From Aurantimonas marina (GTDB lineage Bacteria; Pseudomonadota; Alphaproteobacteria; Rhizobiales; Rhizobiaceae), in assembly GCF_017183135.1 (NCBI RefSeq), contig NZ_JADDXW010000023.1, positions 1 to 34,239 of the forward strand: a DNA stretch of 34,239 nt, in the 5' to 3' direction. Both the position numbers and the translations under genes were made by a program. Shown piece after piece: positions 17,016-24,555 of the stretch. Below the pieces are notes generated by a model, which was given only the letters and a program-made list of their open reading frames with translations, made no database searches and was not told where the DNA came from. Every line of letters begins with the position of its first letter. The stretch's first letter is position 1.

Positions 17016-18115
17016 GATTGTCTTTCGCCTTCCGCGATGTCCGTCAGCGAGATCGCTTGCCCGTCCGCAAGGCTGTGGACGCCGGCGACGACCACGCGCT
17101 CGTCGGGTTTCAGTCCGGCTTCGATCTGCACCGTGCCACCGGGCGCGTCGCTCACCGTCACAGCGCGCTTCGATACCGTCATCGCCGCCTCGTCCACGAC
17201 CCAGATCGATGCCTTGCCATTCTCTTCCAAGATGGCGCTCTTCGGTAGGATCACCGATGCCGGCTGCCCTGCCTTTTCTTGTGGGATCGCTGTGATCAAC
17301 GCCCCGATGCGAAAGGCGGGCGGGGGATCGGCGAGCGTGATACGCACCCGATTGGTGCGGGTCAGGGCCTCGGCCTGGGGCGCAATCTCGCGGATCTTTC
17401 CCTCGACGCTGAGATCCGGCTCGATCTGCAGGACGACGCGGAACGGGTCGCCGGCGGCCAGATCGAACTGCTGGGCCGCCGGCACGTCCACGACAGCCTC
17501 GCGCTCGCCCGTCTGGGCGAGCTTGAAGACCGCCGCGCCGGCCGACACGACTTGGCCGACATCCGCCTGGCGGTCCGTGATAACCCCGTCATAGGGCGCC
17601 GTCAGGACGGCGAAACTCAAGGCATTCTCGGCTTTGTCGAGCTGTGCCCGTGCGCTCGCGAGCTCGGCAGTGGCAATCTGACGGCTTTGTTCGGCGACAT
17701 CGAGATCAGATTGCGATACGGTGTTCTCAGTGTACAGGGTCCGCATACGCTGGGCACTCGCGTCAGCCGTGCGAGCCTGAATCCGGGCATTGGCCAACTG
17801 GGCCCTGGCAGAGCGCACGTCGGCGGCGAGCGTTTCGGCGTCGATCGCCGCGAGCGGCTGCCCCTTCTCGACCTGATCGCCAACGTCGACATCTCGCGAA
17901 ACAAGTCGGCCGAGGGTGCGAAACGCCAGGGTCGTTTCGAAGCGCGGCGCGATTCTGCCGCTGAGCCCGTGTTCCGCGGTTACGCGCCGGGCGGTGACCA
18001 TGGTAAGAACCGGGCGCGGCGGCAACGGCGCGGCCTGCGATCCGTTGTCCTGGCTGCAACCCGTCACAAGAGGCGCCGCAAGGAGCAGTGCCGTGAAGCC
18101 GAATGCTCTTTTCAC
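17012..18115 (-). CDS. RND periplasmic adaptor lipoprotein (second adaptor)
   Basis: This 367-residue membrane fusion protein links the pump to the outer-membrane channel. The lipoprotein signal ends in the lipobox LVTGC with Cys20. Residues 45-95 form the first half of the lipoyl domain, followed by a coiled-coil hairpin of about 60 residues rich in Ala, Gln and Glu (RSARAQLANARIQARTADA on). The second lipoyl half contains APYDGVITDRQADVGQVV, and beta-barrel and membrane-proximal domains follow. It overlaps its neighbours on both sides by 4 bases (ATGA), so the three genes are tightly coupled. Confidence 0.93.
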   Translation of the reverse strand: MKRAFGFTALLLAAPLVTGCSQDNGSQAAPLPPRPVLTMVTARRVTAEHGLSGRIAPRFETTLAFRTLGRLVSRDVDVGDQVEKGQPLAAIDAETLAADVRSARAQLANARIQARTADASAQRMRTLYTENTVSQSDLDVAEQSRQIATAELASARAQLDKAENALSFAVLTAPYDGVITDRQADVGQVVSAGAAVFKLAQTGEREAVVDVPAAQQFDLAAGDPFRVVLQIEPDLSVEGKIREIAPQAEALTRTNRVRITLADPPPAFRIGALITAIPQEKAGQPASVILPKSAILEENGKASIWVVDEAAMTVSKRAVTVSDAPGGTVQIEAGLKPDERVVVAGVHSLADGQAISLTDIAEGERQS

Positions 18116-19224
18116 GAACCGGCCTCTTCATCCATTGCGACGAGATCAGGGATCTGTCCTGGCCGCACGAGCTGGGATCCTTCCGTAATGACCCGGTCCC
18201 CGGCCACAACGCCTTCCTCGACGACGATCCCGCCGCTTTGGTAGGAACCGATCGTCACCGGAGTCAGCCTGGCGGCGTCACTCTCTTTGTCGACGGTCCA
18301 GACCGCCGCTTTGCCGCGATCCGCCATGAGCGCCGTCCAGGGCAAGACGATTGCCTCTTCCTGGGCTTCCCCGACATCCGTGCCGACCACGGCCGAGCCG
18401 AGCGTCATCTGCGGCGGAACCGTGTCGAGGCCGACCTTGACCTTGACGGTGCCGGTCGTCGAGTCGATCAGCGGCGAGACCTCGCGCATCGTTCCCACGG
18501 TTTTCACCGAGGGATCGCCGACGAGCGCGACCGTGATCGAGTGTGACTTCCGGGCACCGATAAGCAGCTGTTCCTGAATGTCGAAGACCGCGTCGCGATC
18601 GCCGTTCTCGGCAAACCCAAAGGCCGTCTGGGCCGCACTGACCACCTGGCCGGGATTGACGCTGCGGCTGGTAATGACACCGTTGGCGTCGGCCCTCAGA
18701 ACGGTCTCTTCCAGGTTTGTCCTCGCCGTTTCCAGGTCGGCTTTTGCCATGTCGACGGCACTCGTTGCCGATGACAGTGCCCTTTGCGCACTGTCGAAAT
18801 TCCCGCGGGTGGTGAAGCCCTTGCCGAACAGTTCCTTCTGCCGCTGAAACGCCGACGACGCCTGAGTCAGTTGCGCGTTGGCCGCATCTACCGCCGCTTC
18901 GGCAGCCGCTACACTGGCTTGCTGCTCGGTCGGATCGAGCTTTGCCAGCACCTCTCCCTCTGTCACCTTCGCCCCGACGTCGACGGCGACTTCCGTCACC
19001 CGGCCGGCTGTCTTGAAGGAATAGGTCGCGGTATGGCGCGCCGTGATCTCGCCCGTCAATGTCGTGGTCTGGTTGATGGTTTCTGGCTCGATAGTGACGA
19101 AACCGATTGGCTCGGGTGGCCTTTCCACCTTGTTTTCAGGCGAACAGGCGGTGAGCGAGAATGCAACCGTCGCAACGAGAAGCACGCGAACCGGGCTCGA
19201 CCGAGCGTCCATTCTGCCGATCAT
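18112..19224 (-). CDS. RND periplasmic adaptor lipoprotein (first adaptor)
   Basis: This is the first adaptor of the operon, about 370 residues, similar in plan to the next one. It has a lipobox FSLTAC, a lipoyl half (ATYSFKTAGRVTEVAVDVGAKV), a coiled-coil hairpin with SVAAAEAAVDAANAQLTQA, a second lipoyl half with LRADANGVITSRSVNPGQVV, and beta-barrel domains. The start is uncertain: ATG at 19224 (GAGG just upstream), ATG at 19212 or TTG at 19239. I chose 19224 as a compromise between the ribosome-binding site and signal peptide length. It is divergent from the MarR gene, and the operator candidate at 19251-19263 lies directly upstream. Confidence 0.88.
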   Translation of the reverse strand: MIGRMDARSSPVRVLLVATVAFSLTACSPENKVERPPEPIGFVTIEPETINQTTTLTGEITARHTATYSFKTAGRVTEVAVDVGAKVTEGEVLAKLDPTEQQASVAAAEAAVDAANAQLTQASSAFQRQKELFGKGFTTRGNFDSAQRALSSATSAVDMAKADLETARTNLEETVLRADANGVITSRSVNPGQVVSAAQTAFGFAENGDRDAVFDIQEQLLIGARKSHSITVALVGDPSVKTVGTMREVSPLIDSTTGTVKVKVGLDTVPPQMTLGSAVVGTDVGEAQEEAIVLPWTALMADRGKAAVWTVDKESDAARLTPVTIGSYQSGGIVVEEGVVAGDRVITEGSQLVRPGQIPDLVAMDEEAGS

Positions 19225-19250
19225 CGACCTCGCACCCAATTGCTTGCTTG

Positions 19251-19263
19251 TAAAGTTGCTTTA
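19251..19263. promoter_or_regulatory. Candidate MarR operator between the efflux operon and its regulator
   Basis: The inverted repeat TAAAG-TTG-CTTTA lies in the short divergent promoter region, 27 bp upstream of the adaptor start and 33 bp before the MarR ATG. MarR-type proteins bind short AT-rich palindromes in such places and usually repress both directions. Binding is inferred. Confidence 0.5.
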
Positions 19264-19296
19264 TGATAGAGTTAAGTGAAAAGAAGGTACGCGTCA

Positions 19297-19764
19297 ATGG
19301 CAGGCGGCAACCACGAGGAAGCTGACGAAAGGGTGGGGAAGGCGACCTCGGACGAGATCGGACGTCTGTTCAAGCTGGTCATGCGAACCGCGATCGACTT
19401 CGACAAGGATCTTGCCGCCCGGCACGACCTTGCGCTCACCGATCTTGGATGTCTTGGGTTCCTGGAGAACAGCAAGGCGCCCGTCACCGGGAAGATGATC
19501 GCCGAACATGTGGCGCTCTCGACCGGGGCGACGACAGCCCTTCTCGACCGGCTGGAGCGTGTCGGCCTCGTCGAGCGGCGCCCCAATCCGACGGACAGGC
19601 GCGGGATCGTGATCGCACTCGTGGAGGAAAACGCCCGGTCGATCCTTGAGGAGCATCGCCATATGCGCGACCGGCTCTGGGCAGCGATCAACAGTCTTAC
19701 GCCAACGGAAGCCGAGACGGTCGCGAAGTTTCTGCGAACGCTGCTCGAGCGTATCGACGGCTGA
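19297..19764 (+). CDS. MarR family transcriptional regulator
   Basis: This 155-residue regulator probably represses the divergent efflux operon. The winged helix spans about residues 45-115: LTDLGCLGFLENS, then KMIAEHVALSTGATTALLDRLERVGLVERRPNPTDRRG with the wing DRRG, flanked by the dimerisation helices. I chose the ATG at 19297 rather than the in-frame GTG at 19276 because AAGAAGG lies 7 bases upstream of it. The inducer is not readable; phenolic compounds are common for MarR. Confidence 0.88.
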   Translation: MAGGNHEEADERVGKATSDEIGRLFKLVMRTAIDFDKDLAARHDLALTDLGCLGFLENSKAPVTGKMIAEHVALSTGATTALLDRLERVGLVERRPNPTDRRGIVIALVEENARSILEEHRHMRDRLWAAINSLTPTEAETVAKFLRTLLERIDG

Positions 19765-20154
19765 ACTCGCTGACTCCGCGGTGGCGACTACCTCGAACCT
19801 TCGGTCGGGGCACGGAACCGCCGTGGGAAGTTCGCGCCGCGGCCTGAATCTACGCGCCGAAGCAGCCGTAGACCAGCTCTGTAAGGTCTCGAATGCGGTC
19901 CGCCGTGCGAGCACGACGAGGCGCCAGGAGGCCCGTCGCCGAGGGTGGCCGCTCATCCGATCGAGACGACTCCGCGGCTCGATTGAAAGTAGAGCACCAA
20001 ACCGGAATTGTTCGCTTGCGACCCGCCGCCACGAGTGTGAATCGCGATTTTATCTGCCAACCAATGATCAAAGATTAGTAAATCAAAGATTGACTTTGGT
20101 TGCGCAACCTGGAAGTTTTTGCGGCGTTGCCTGGCGTGATGTCCGCGCCGGTGG
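19765..20154. other. 390 bp without a gene, ending in an AT-rich repeat cluster
   Basis: No frame here resembles a known protein. The last 100 bp are AT-rich compared with the surroundings and hold the direct and inverted repeats described separately. This is the convergent gap between the marR gene and nnrS. Confidence 0.4.
20059..20101. repeat. Cluster of direct and inverted repeats downstream of nnrS
   Basis: ATCAAAGATT occurs twice (20067-20076 and 20082-20091) with a period of 15 bases. An inverted pair CAAAG/CTTTG (20084-20098) overlaps the second copy. AACCAA (20059-20064) and TTGGTT (20096-20101) frame the whole. It could be a protein-binding array or the fold at the end of the nnr message. 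Confidence 0.45.
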
Positions 20155-21330
20155 TCATGCCGGACCGGTCCGTGTCCGACCGGGCTTCGCCGCCATCAGC
20201 ATTGGCACGAAAACGACCGCGAAACCAAGCAGCGCAACGCTCCAGCCGGCGCCCGCAAACGTCAGAAGCGGCAGGGCGAATTCCGGCGCAAGCGCCGCGG
20301 CGATACGCGCGACGGCGGCGGTCAGCATGGCTGCGTAGAGAATAAGCGTTGCGGGCGAGGCCTTGAGCGCTCGCCCGGAATGGCCAAGGCTCGCCCGTGT
20401 CATCATCGCCAGCGTCATCGTGCCGACCGCGCCCACCGTCCAGCTGTGGGTCACGGCGCTCGCCGTCACGGTTTCCGGCCAGGCGACGCTGGCGCCGAGC
20501 AGCAGGAATCCCGCTGGAACGAACCCATAGGCGATGTGCATGATGGCGAGGATCGGCTCGCGCCAGGTCGGCGCGCCGCGCCACCTTAGAAGGCGGATGA
20601 CGAGCAGCGCGGCCGCCAGAAGCGCCAGGGCGGCGGTGATGGGTGCCGCCGGGGCGACGACCCAGGCCATCAGCGCGACCATTGTCGTGCCGATGGCCAG
20701 GGCATCCGGTCGGCCGAACGGCAAGGGTAGGGGCTTTTCGCGCTTCACCAACCAGTTGCGCGTGAAGCTGGGCGTGACCCGTCCGCCGATCAGTGTGATG
20801 AGCGCGATCAGCGCGGCGATCGAAAGGCGGAGCGCGAGGTCGGTCGGTGCGCCGCTCAGAGCCTGGACATGAAACAGGATGTTCCCGGCGAGCAGCGCCG
20901 CCACCAGCACCAGCACGCGCAGGTTCCGCCAGTTGCTGCCGGCGATGATCTCGCGGGCGGCGAAACCGATGACCGCGACCAGAAACAGCACATCGATCAC
21001 GGCGGCGATTGCCAGACCAATCAGGTCGGCCTCGAGCATGGCGAGGCGCCCGAGCACCCAGATCACGACCAGAAACAGGAGCGGTGCTCCCTTGACCGGA
21101 AAGCGCCCGGTCCAGTTAGGGATGGCGGTGAAAAGAAAGCCGCAGATCACGGCTGCGGCGTAGCCGAAGATCAGCTCGTGCGCGTGCCAGCCGAGATCGC
21201 CATAGGCGTTTGAAAGGTGGATCGAGCCGCCATAGGCGAGGAGCCAGAGCGGCACAGCCGCGCCGCCCCATAGGGACGCCAGCAGGAAGAACGGGCGGAA
21301 ACCGTAACTGAGAAGCGGCGGCGTCGACAT
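20155..21330 (-). CDS. nnrS: NnrS family protein
   Basis: NnrS (391 aa) is a polytopic membrane protein described as containing heme and copper, linked to nitric oxide metabolism and to relief of nitrosative stress. The family signature is at the start: LLSYGFRPFFLLASLWGG, and GDLGWHAHELIFGYAAAVICGFLFTAIPNWTGR with the conserved histidines. About 12 hydrophobic helices fill the rest. The length is normal. The gene starts 13 bp after the nnrU stop and belongs to the NsrR-flanked operon. NnrS is also known from cytochrome cbb3 or denitrification clusters; no nitrite or NO reductase is in this window. Confidence 0.93.
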   Translation of the reverse strand: MSTPPLLSYGFRPFFLLASLWGGAAVPLWLLAYGGSIHLSNAYGDLGWHAHELIFGYAAAVICGFLFTAIPNWTGRFPVKGAPLLFLVVIWVLGRLAMLEADLIGLAIAAVIDVLFLVAVIGFAAREIIAGSNWRNLRVLVLVAALLAGNILFHVQALSGAPTDLALRLSIAALIALITLIGGRVTPSFTRNWLVKREKPLPLPFGRPDALAIGTTMVALMAWVVAPAAPITAALALLAAALLVIRLLRWRGAPTWREPILAIMHIAYGFVPAGFLLLGASVAWPETVTASAVTHSWTVGAVGTMTLAMMTRASLGHSGRALKASPATLILYAAMLTAAVARIAAALAPEFALPLLTFAGAGWSVALLGFAVVFVPMLMAAKPGRTRTGPA

Positions 21331-21343
21331 GGGGTGGCTTTCG

Positions 21344-22063
21344 TCAAGATCTCAGGTAAATCAACGGGTCGACGCCGAAGAGCCAGAGATGGCCGCCGGC
21401 GAGAAACCAGACATAGAACGCCAGCCCGACGAGGATTCCGACAAGCGTCTGCCTGTCGACGGCAAGGCGTGCCCGGCCGGCCAGTATCGCGGCAAAGGGC
21501 AGGATCGACGTATGCGCCGCCAAGGCGGTCCACCGATCGAGTCCGAGCCGGGATTTCGCCCGCTTGTCGGCGAGGCCAAAGCCGGCGGCGGCGTAGAGCG
21601 CGAGGCCGCCGAACAACGCGATCGACACCACATCGCCATTCACCGCGACATGCGAAAGCGCCCAGAGCACGAAGCCCCATAGCACCGGATGCCGGGTCAC
21701 GGCGACGATGCCCGGTCGGGCCGGATCGAACCCGCGGTCCCGCCACGACACCGATAGGGGATTCGATCGCAACAGCCCGGCGACGATGAGAGTGAGGGCA
21801 AGTGGCATGACCACCAGCGGGACCGCAACCAGTTCGGGCGTCAGCGGCCATAGTGAGAGCGTCGGAGCGTTGCGCGCCGCCGCAATCAGCCAGACGAGAA
21901 GAAGAATGGAGATCAGGGAATAGAGGGCCAGATAGGCCCCGCGTCCGAGCGTATGGACGACGAAGCCCCGAACCTGCGGCGCCGCAGGTACGACATGGGC
22001 GGTCATGAACAGGACATAGGCGAGGGCGAACTGAACCACGGCCGACAGCTTAGAGCAGGACAT
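21344..22063 (-). CDS. nnrU: NnrU family membrane protein
   Basis: This 239-residue membrane protein has about six hydrophobic helices and belongs to the NnrU family, seen with denitrification and NO-response genes. Family-like stretches are VRGFVVHTLGRGAYLALYSL, FDPARPGIVAVTRHPVLWGFVLWALSH (the histidine pair near HP and SH is conserved in this isoprenylcysteine-methyltransferase-like fold) and WTALAAHTSILPF. I chose the ATG at 22063, which overlaps the upstream small gene by 14 bases; the longer frame upstream is a shadow of that gene. The biochemical role is unknown. Confidence 0.88.
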   Translation of the reverse strand: MSCSKLSAVVQFALAYVLFMTAHVVPAAPQVRGFVVHTLGRGAYLALYSLISILLLVWLIAAARNAPTLSLWPLTPELVAVPLVVMPLALTLIVAGLLRSNPLSVSWRDRGFDPARPGIVAVTRHPVLWGFVLWALSHVAVNGDVVSIALFGGLALYAAAGFGLADKRAKSRLGLDRWTALAAHTSILPFAAILAGRARLAVDRQTLVGILVGLAFYVWFLAGGHLWLFGVDPLIYLRS

Positions 22064-22217
22064 ACATCGCCAAGGCCAGACTGACCGCCCCCCAGACACA
22101 CATATTGATAAAGGACCGGAACAGGCCTCCATCCTCCTCAATGCTGATGCCGCATTTGCGGAGCATGAGATTGCCAGGAAACAGAAACACGTCCAGCACG
22201 AGGTGCAGAAATCTCAT
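22050..22217 (-). CDS. Small membrane protein (55 aa) at the head of the nnr operon
   Basis: This short gene starts at the ATG at 22217 with GAGGACG a few bases upstream, and ends with TAA at 22050-22052. The protein opens with MRFLHLVLDVFLFPGNLMLR, continues KCGISIEEDGG, and ends in a hydrophobic helix with MCVWGAVSLALAMYVLL. So two hydrophobic segments flank a short polar part with one cysteine. The 14-base overlap with nnrU and the good ribosome-binding site say it is a real, coupled gene. I do not recognise the family. Its place suggests a role in handling nitric oxide or in assembling NnrU/NnrS; this is inference. Confidence 0.75.
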   Translation of the reverse strand: MRFLHLVLDVFLFPGNLMLRKCGISIEEDGGLFRSFINMCVWGAVSLALAMYVLL

Positions 22218-22350
22218 TGCTTCGTCCTCTTTTTTTCAGACGCGAGCGGCACCGACGGGGCCGGCGGCATGTCGCTCATCCCGCGAGCACGTCGCCTTTC
22301 CGGAGCGGGCCAGGCGGCTTCGTCCCGGCTCGTAACGCCGTGCGCGGTTC

Positions 22351-22377
22351 AAAAGATGCGTTTGTAATCCATCTTTT
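22351..22377. promoter_or_regulatory. NsrR-type operator
   Basis: Perfect 8-base arms AAAAGATG (22351-22358) and CATCTTTT (22370-22377) are separated by 11 bases. It can be read as the known NsrR layout of two 11-base half-sites with one base between (AAGATGCGTTT, G, TAATCCATCTT). The consensus half-site is AAGATGCYTTT, matched here almost completely. It lies 63 bp upstream of the nsrR start and 133 bp upstream of the nnr operon start, so one site could control both directions. The repeat is seen; binding is inferred from the neighbouring NsrR gene. Confidence 0.82.
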
Positions 22378-22406
22378 CTGACAATATTGCGCTGTGGCGA
22401 TTAAAG
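22378..22406 (+). promoter_or_regulatory. Possible nsrR promoter
   Basis: CTGACA (22378-22383) and TTAAAG (22401-22406), 17 bases apart, lie directly after the operator and upstream of the GTG start at 22441. The -10 is a poor match, so this is tentative. If right, bound NsrR would abut the -35 region. Confidence 0.35.
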
Positions 22407-22440
22407 CAATACCGTCTATGCACCTTTTGGGAGAGTTTCC

Positions 22441-22917
22441 GTGCGCCTGACCCTTTATACGGACTACGCCTTGCGGCTGTTGATGTATCTGGCGCTGAAG
22501 CCGGACGCGCTGGCGACCATCCAGGAGGTCGCCGAGGCCTATGGAATCTCGCGCAACCATCTGATGAAGATCGCTCAGGAGCTTGGCCGCGGCGGTTTCG
22601 TCGAAACCGTCAGGGGGCGGGGTGGTGGCCTCCGGCTCAAGGCCGATCCCGCTGACATCGTCGTCGGCGATGTGGTTCGGGCGACGGAGGACGATTTCCG
22701 CATTGTCGAGTGCTTCGATCCGACCCGCAATCGCTGCGTTATCACCGGTCCGTGCCGGTTGCGGGGCGCGCTCGCCGAGGCGCTCGGCGCCTATCTCGCG
22801 GTCCTCGATCGCTTCACCCTCGCCGACCTCGTAATCGCGCGCACGCCGCTTCAGGACATCCTCGGACTTCCGGCTGGCCCGGGCGTGGCGGCGCTCGCGA
22901 ACGCTGGGCCGGCTTAG
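22441..22917 (+). CDS. nsrR: Rrf2 family NO-sensing regulator NsrR
   Basis: NsrR (158 aa) is an Fe-S cluster repressor that releases DNA when nitric oxide attacks the cluster. The winged helix lies at residues 1-68 (MRLTLYTDYALRLLMYLA, then EVAEAYGISRNHLMKIAQEL, then GRGGGLRL). Three cysteines at 91, 99 and 105 (ECFDPTRNRCVITGPCRL) form the cluster site, and Asp8, the fourth ligand in the Streptomyces protein, is present. The GTG start has GGGAGA nearby. It is divergent from the nnr operon, with a matching operator between them. Rrf2 relatives such as IscR have a different cysteine spacing and context. Confidence 0.92.
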   Translation: MRLTLYTDYALRLLMYLALKPDALATIQEVAEAYGISRNHLMKIAQELGRGGFVETVRGRGGGLRLKADPADIVVGDVVRATEDDFRIVECFDPTRNRCVITGPCRLRGALAEALGAYLAVLDRFTLADLVIARTPLQDILGLPAGPGVAALANAGPA

Positions 22918-22930
22918 CGGGCCGCATCGC

Positions 22931-23299
22931 TCATTTGGTGCCGCTGGCTTGGCGCTTTTCCAGATAAGCCTTTAGTGCAATGGCGTTGTTGTGGGCCGTG
23001 TCCTTCGCCGCGTAGACGAGCGTCACGCGGCCCTTGGCGAGACGATCACGCAGCGCTTCAACCGCCTCGGGGTTGGCGTCGAGTTCCTTGGTATAGCGCT
23101 GCGTAAATTCGTCCCATCTGGCCGCATCGTGGCCGAACCAGTCCCGCAAGGCGTCGCTCGGTGCCACCTCCTTGGCCCACTCTTCGAGCTTCAAGGCATC
23201 CTTGGAGACTCCGCGCGGCCACAGCCGATCGACCAAGATTCGCTGGCCGTCCGACTGGCCCGGCGCATCATAGGCCCGCCGCAGCCAGAGACTGGTCAT
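22931..23299 (-). CDS. DUF488 family protein
   Basis: This 122-residue soluble protein belongs to the DUF488 (YeaO-like) family. Hallmarks are RILVDRLWPRGVSK at residues 20-33, EEWAKEVAPSDALRDWFGHD, and LVYAAKDTAHNNAIALKAYL near the end. The function is not established. Its start overlaps the stop of the cyclo-ligase gene by 4 bases, so they form an operon. The gene is convergent with nsrR. Confidence 0.88.
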   Translation of the reverse strand: MTSLWLRRAYDAPGQSDGQRILVDRLWPRGVSKDALKLEEWAKEVAPSDALRDWFGHDAARWDEFTQRYTKELDANPEAVEALRDRLAKGRVTLVYAAKDTAHNNAIALKAYLEKRQASGTK

Positions 23300-23982
23300 C
23301 CACGCGTCTCGGGCCGGGTGATCCGGCCTTTTCCGGTGACGATCACGTCCATCGGGATGTCGTGGGGCTGCGGATAGATCGTCGCGATCTGCATCGTCGG
23401 CAGCCCGACGCCGATCACCAGCGGTTTTCGCGCTTGCGCCGCCAGGGTGCGGTCATAGAAGCCGCCGCCATAGCCGAGGCGATAGCACTGCGGGTCGAAG
23501 CCGACCACCGGCGATAGCACTACGTCGGGCGTGAGTTCCTCGCCATCGGCGGGGATCGGGATGTTCCATACGCCGCGTTCCATCCGCCCGTCGGGCGTCC
23601 ACGCGCGGAAGACCAGCGGCTGCGCCTTGGCCACCACGACGGGCAGGGCAACGGAGACGCCGCGTTCATTCAGGGAACGCATCCAGGGCAAAAGGTTGAG
23701 TTCGCCGCGGATCGGCCAATAGAGGCTGACGACCAGCCCGCGCCGCACATCGACCAGTCTGTCGAGCTCGGCGGCGACCTCGTCTGCGATGCGGCCGCGC
23801 TCATCGACGGCGGTCGCCAGGCGCATCGCGATCAGCCGCTCGCGTTCAGTCTTGCGCCAGCGGGCGACATCGGCGGCTGCCGTCGCGTCTCCTGCGAGGA
23901 AGCCGTCTTCCGTCTCACGCAACTCATGCGAAAAACAGGGCGGCGAGGCGAATTCCCCCGGCTGATCGTTGTCTTCGGTCAT
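23296..23982 (-). CDS. 5-formyltetrahydrofolate cyclo-ligase
   Basis: This 228-residue enzyme converts 5-formyltetrahydrofolate to 5,10-methenyltetrahydrofolate with ATP, which recycles folate. Family marks are the N-terminal LYWPIRGELNLLPW, then LPVVVAKAQPLVFRAW, and the ATP-binding loop RLGYGGGFYDRTL. The N-terminal 40 residues (MTEDNDQPGEFASPPCFSHEL) are an extension common in alphaproteobacteria. I chose the ATG at 23982, which has AAGGAAGG six bases upstream, over ATGs at 23988 and further upstream. The gene is coupled to DUF488. Confidence 0.9.
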   Translation of the reverse strand: MTEDNDQPGEFASPPCFSHELRETEDGFLAGDATAAADVARWRKTERERLIAMRLATAVDERGRIADEVAAELDRLVDVRRGLVVSLYWPIRGELNLLPWMRSLNERGVSVALPVVVAKAQPLVFRAWTPDGRMERGVWNIPIPADGEELTPDVVLSPVVGFDPQCYRLGYGGGFYDRTLAAQARKPLVIGVGLPTMQIATIYPQPHDIPMDVIVTGKGRITRPETRG

Positions 23983-24033
23983 GTCCATCCTTCCTTGCGG
24001 ATCAGCTTCTGTCGGCGGTTGTGCGGGATGCAC

Positions 24034-24453
24034 TTATCGGACTGCCTTGTAGGCCTGCCAGGTGGCGTGACCGAGAAGCGGAAACACGACGATCAGCGCA
24101 AGCAGGCCGGTCACGGCGGATAACAGAAACAGGGCGACGACGATCGCACCCCAGGCGAGCATCACCGGCAGATTGTTCCAGACGAGTGCCATGCTGGTTC
24201 CCATTGCGGTAAAGGCGTCGCTCTTCTCGTCCAGCAGCATCGGGACCGAGAATGCGCTGATCGCGAAGGAGAAGGCGGCGAAGAGACCGCCGACGATGAT
24301 GCCGGCAAGCAGCATCGCCCATCCGGTCGACAGCACCGCGAAAGTGGCGGTGGCGGCAAGGAAGATCAGGACCGCCCGCGGCACCGGCGTATTCAGTTCC
24401 TTGATGCCGTTCCGCTCGTGTCCGGTGGTCTCGCGCCCGGTCACCGGATTCGC
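24034..24453 (-). pseudogene. Chimera: CcoP N-terminal fragment fused to DUF2189 C-terminal half
   Basis: An open frame from the GTG at 24444 gives 136 residues. Its first 23 or so residues (VTGRETTGHERNGIKELNTPVPR) match the N-terminus of CcoP, the diheme subunit of cytochrome cbb3 oxidase (family form VTGxETTGHEWDGIKELNxPxPRWW). From residue 25 on the sequence is the C-terminal half of a DUF2189 membrane protein, with FAISAFSVPMLLDEK and a tail LGHATWQAYKAVR; full members are about twice as long. No heme motif remains. The codons just before the GTG (P, N, A) continue in frame to the ccoQ stop. This looks like the product of a deletion. It might still be translated as a 3-helix protein. Confidence 0.8.
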
Positions 24454-24555
24454 CTATGTCCATGGCGTGTCGTCCTTATCGAGGATGTCCTTGGCCTTGT
24501 CGAACCGCTTCTTACTGGAGGGCCAGAAGACGTAGGCGAGAACGCCGATCGACAA
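24454..24555 (-). pseudogene. CcoQ C-terminal fragment
   Basis: The minus-strand frame ending at the TAG at 24454-24456 reads LSIGVLAYVFWPSSKKRF, then DKAKDILDKDDTPWT. This is the C-terminal half of CcoQ/FixQ, the small cbb3 oxidase subunit: end of the TM helix, WPSxKK, and the terminal DDTPW. The expected first helix part is absent: upstream codons (VLQEATLGREQIDSR) show no hydrophobic helix, and a stop lies before them. It sits directly before the CcoP fragment in the native order. Confidence 0.78.

Noticed and set aside
15249-17594. 781-residue plus-strand frame opposite the RND genes
   Set aside because: It crosses two clear minus-strand genes and has the Asp/Arg/His-rich composition of an antisense frame in G+C-rich DNA.
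19850-20071. Minus-strand frame whose end vaguely recalls a LysR regulator tail
   Set aside because: The similarity is too short and loose to support a gene or remnant.
22386-22410. ATTGC/GCAAT pair downstream of the NsrR site as an FNR-type box
   Set aside because: The spacing is 15 bases, whereas FNR-type sites have 4; it does not match the consensus.
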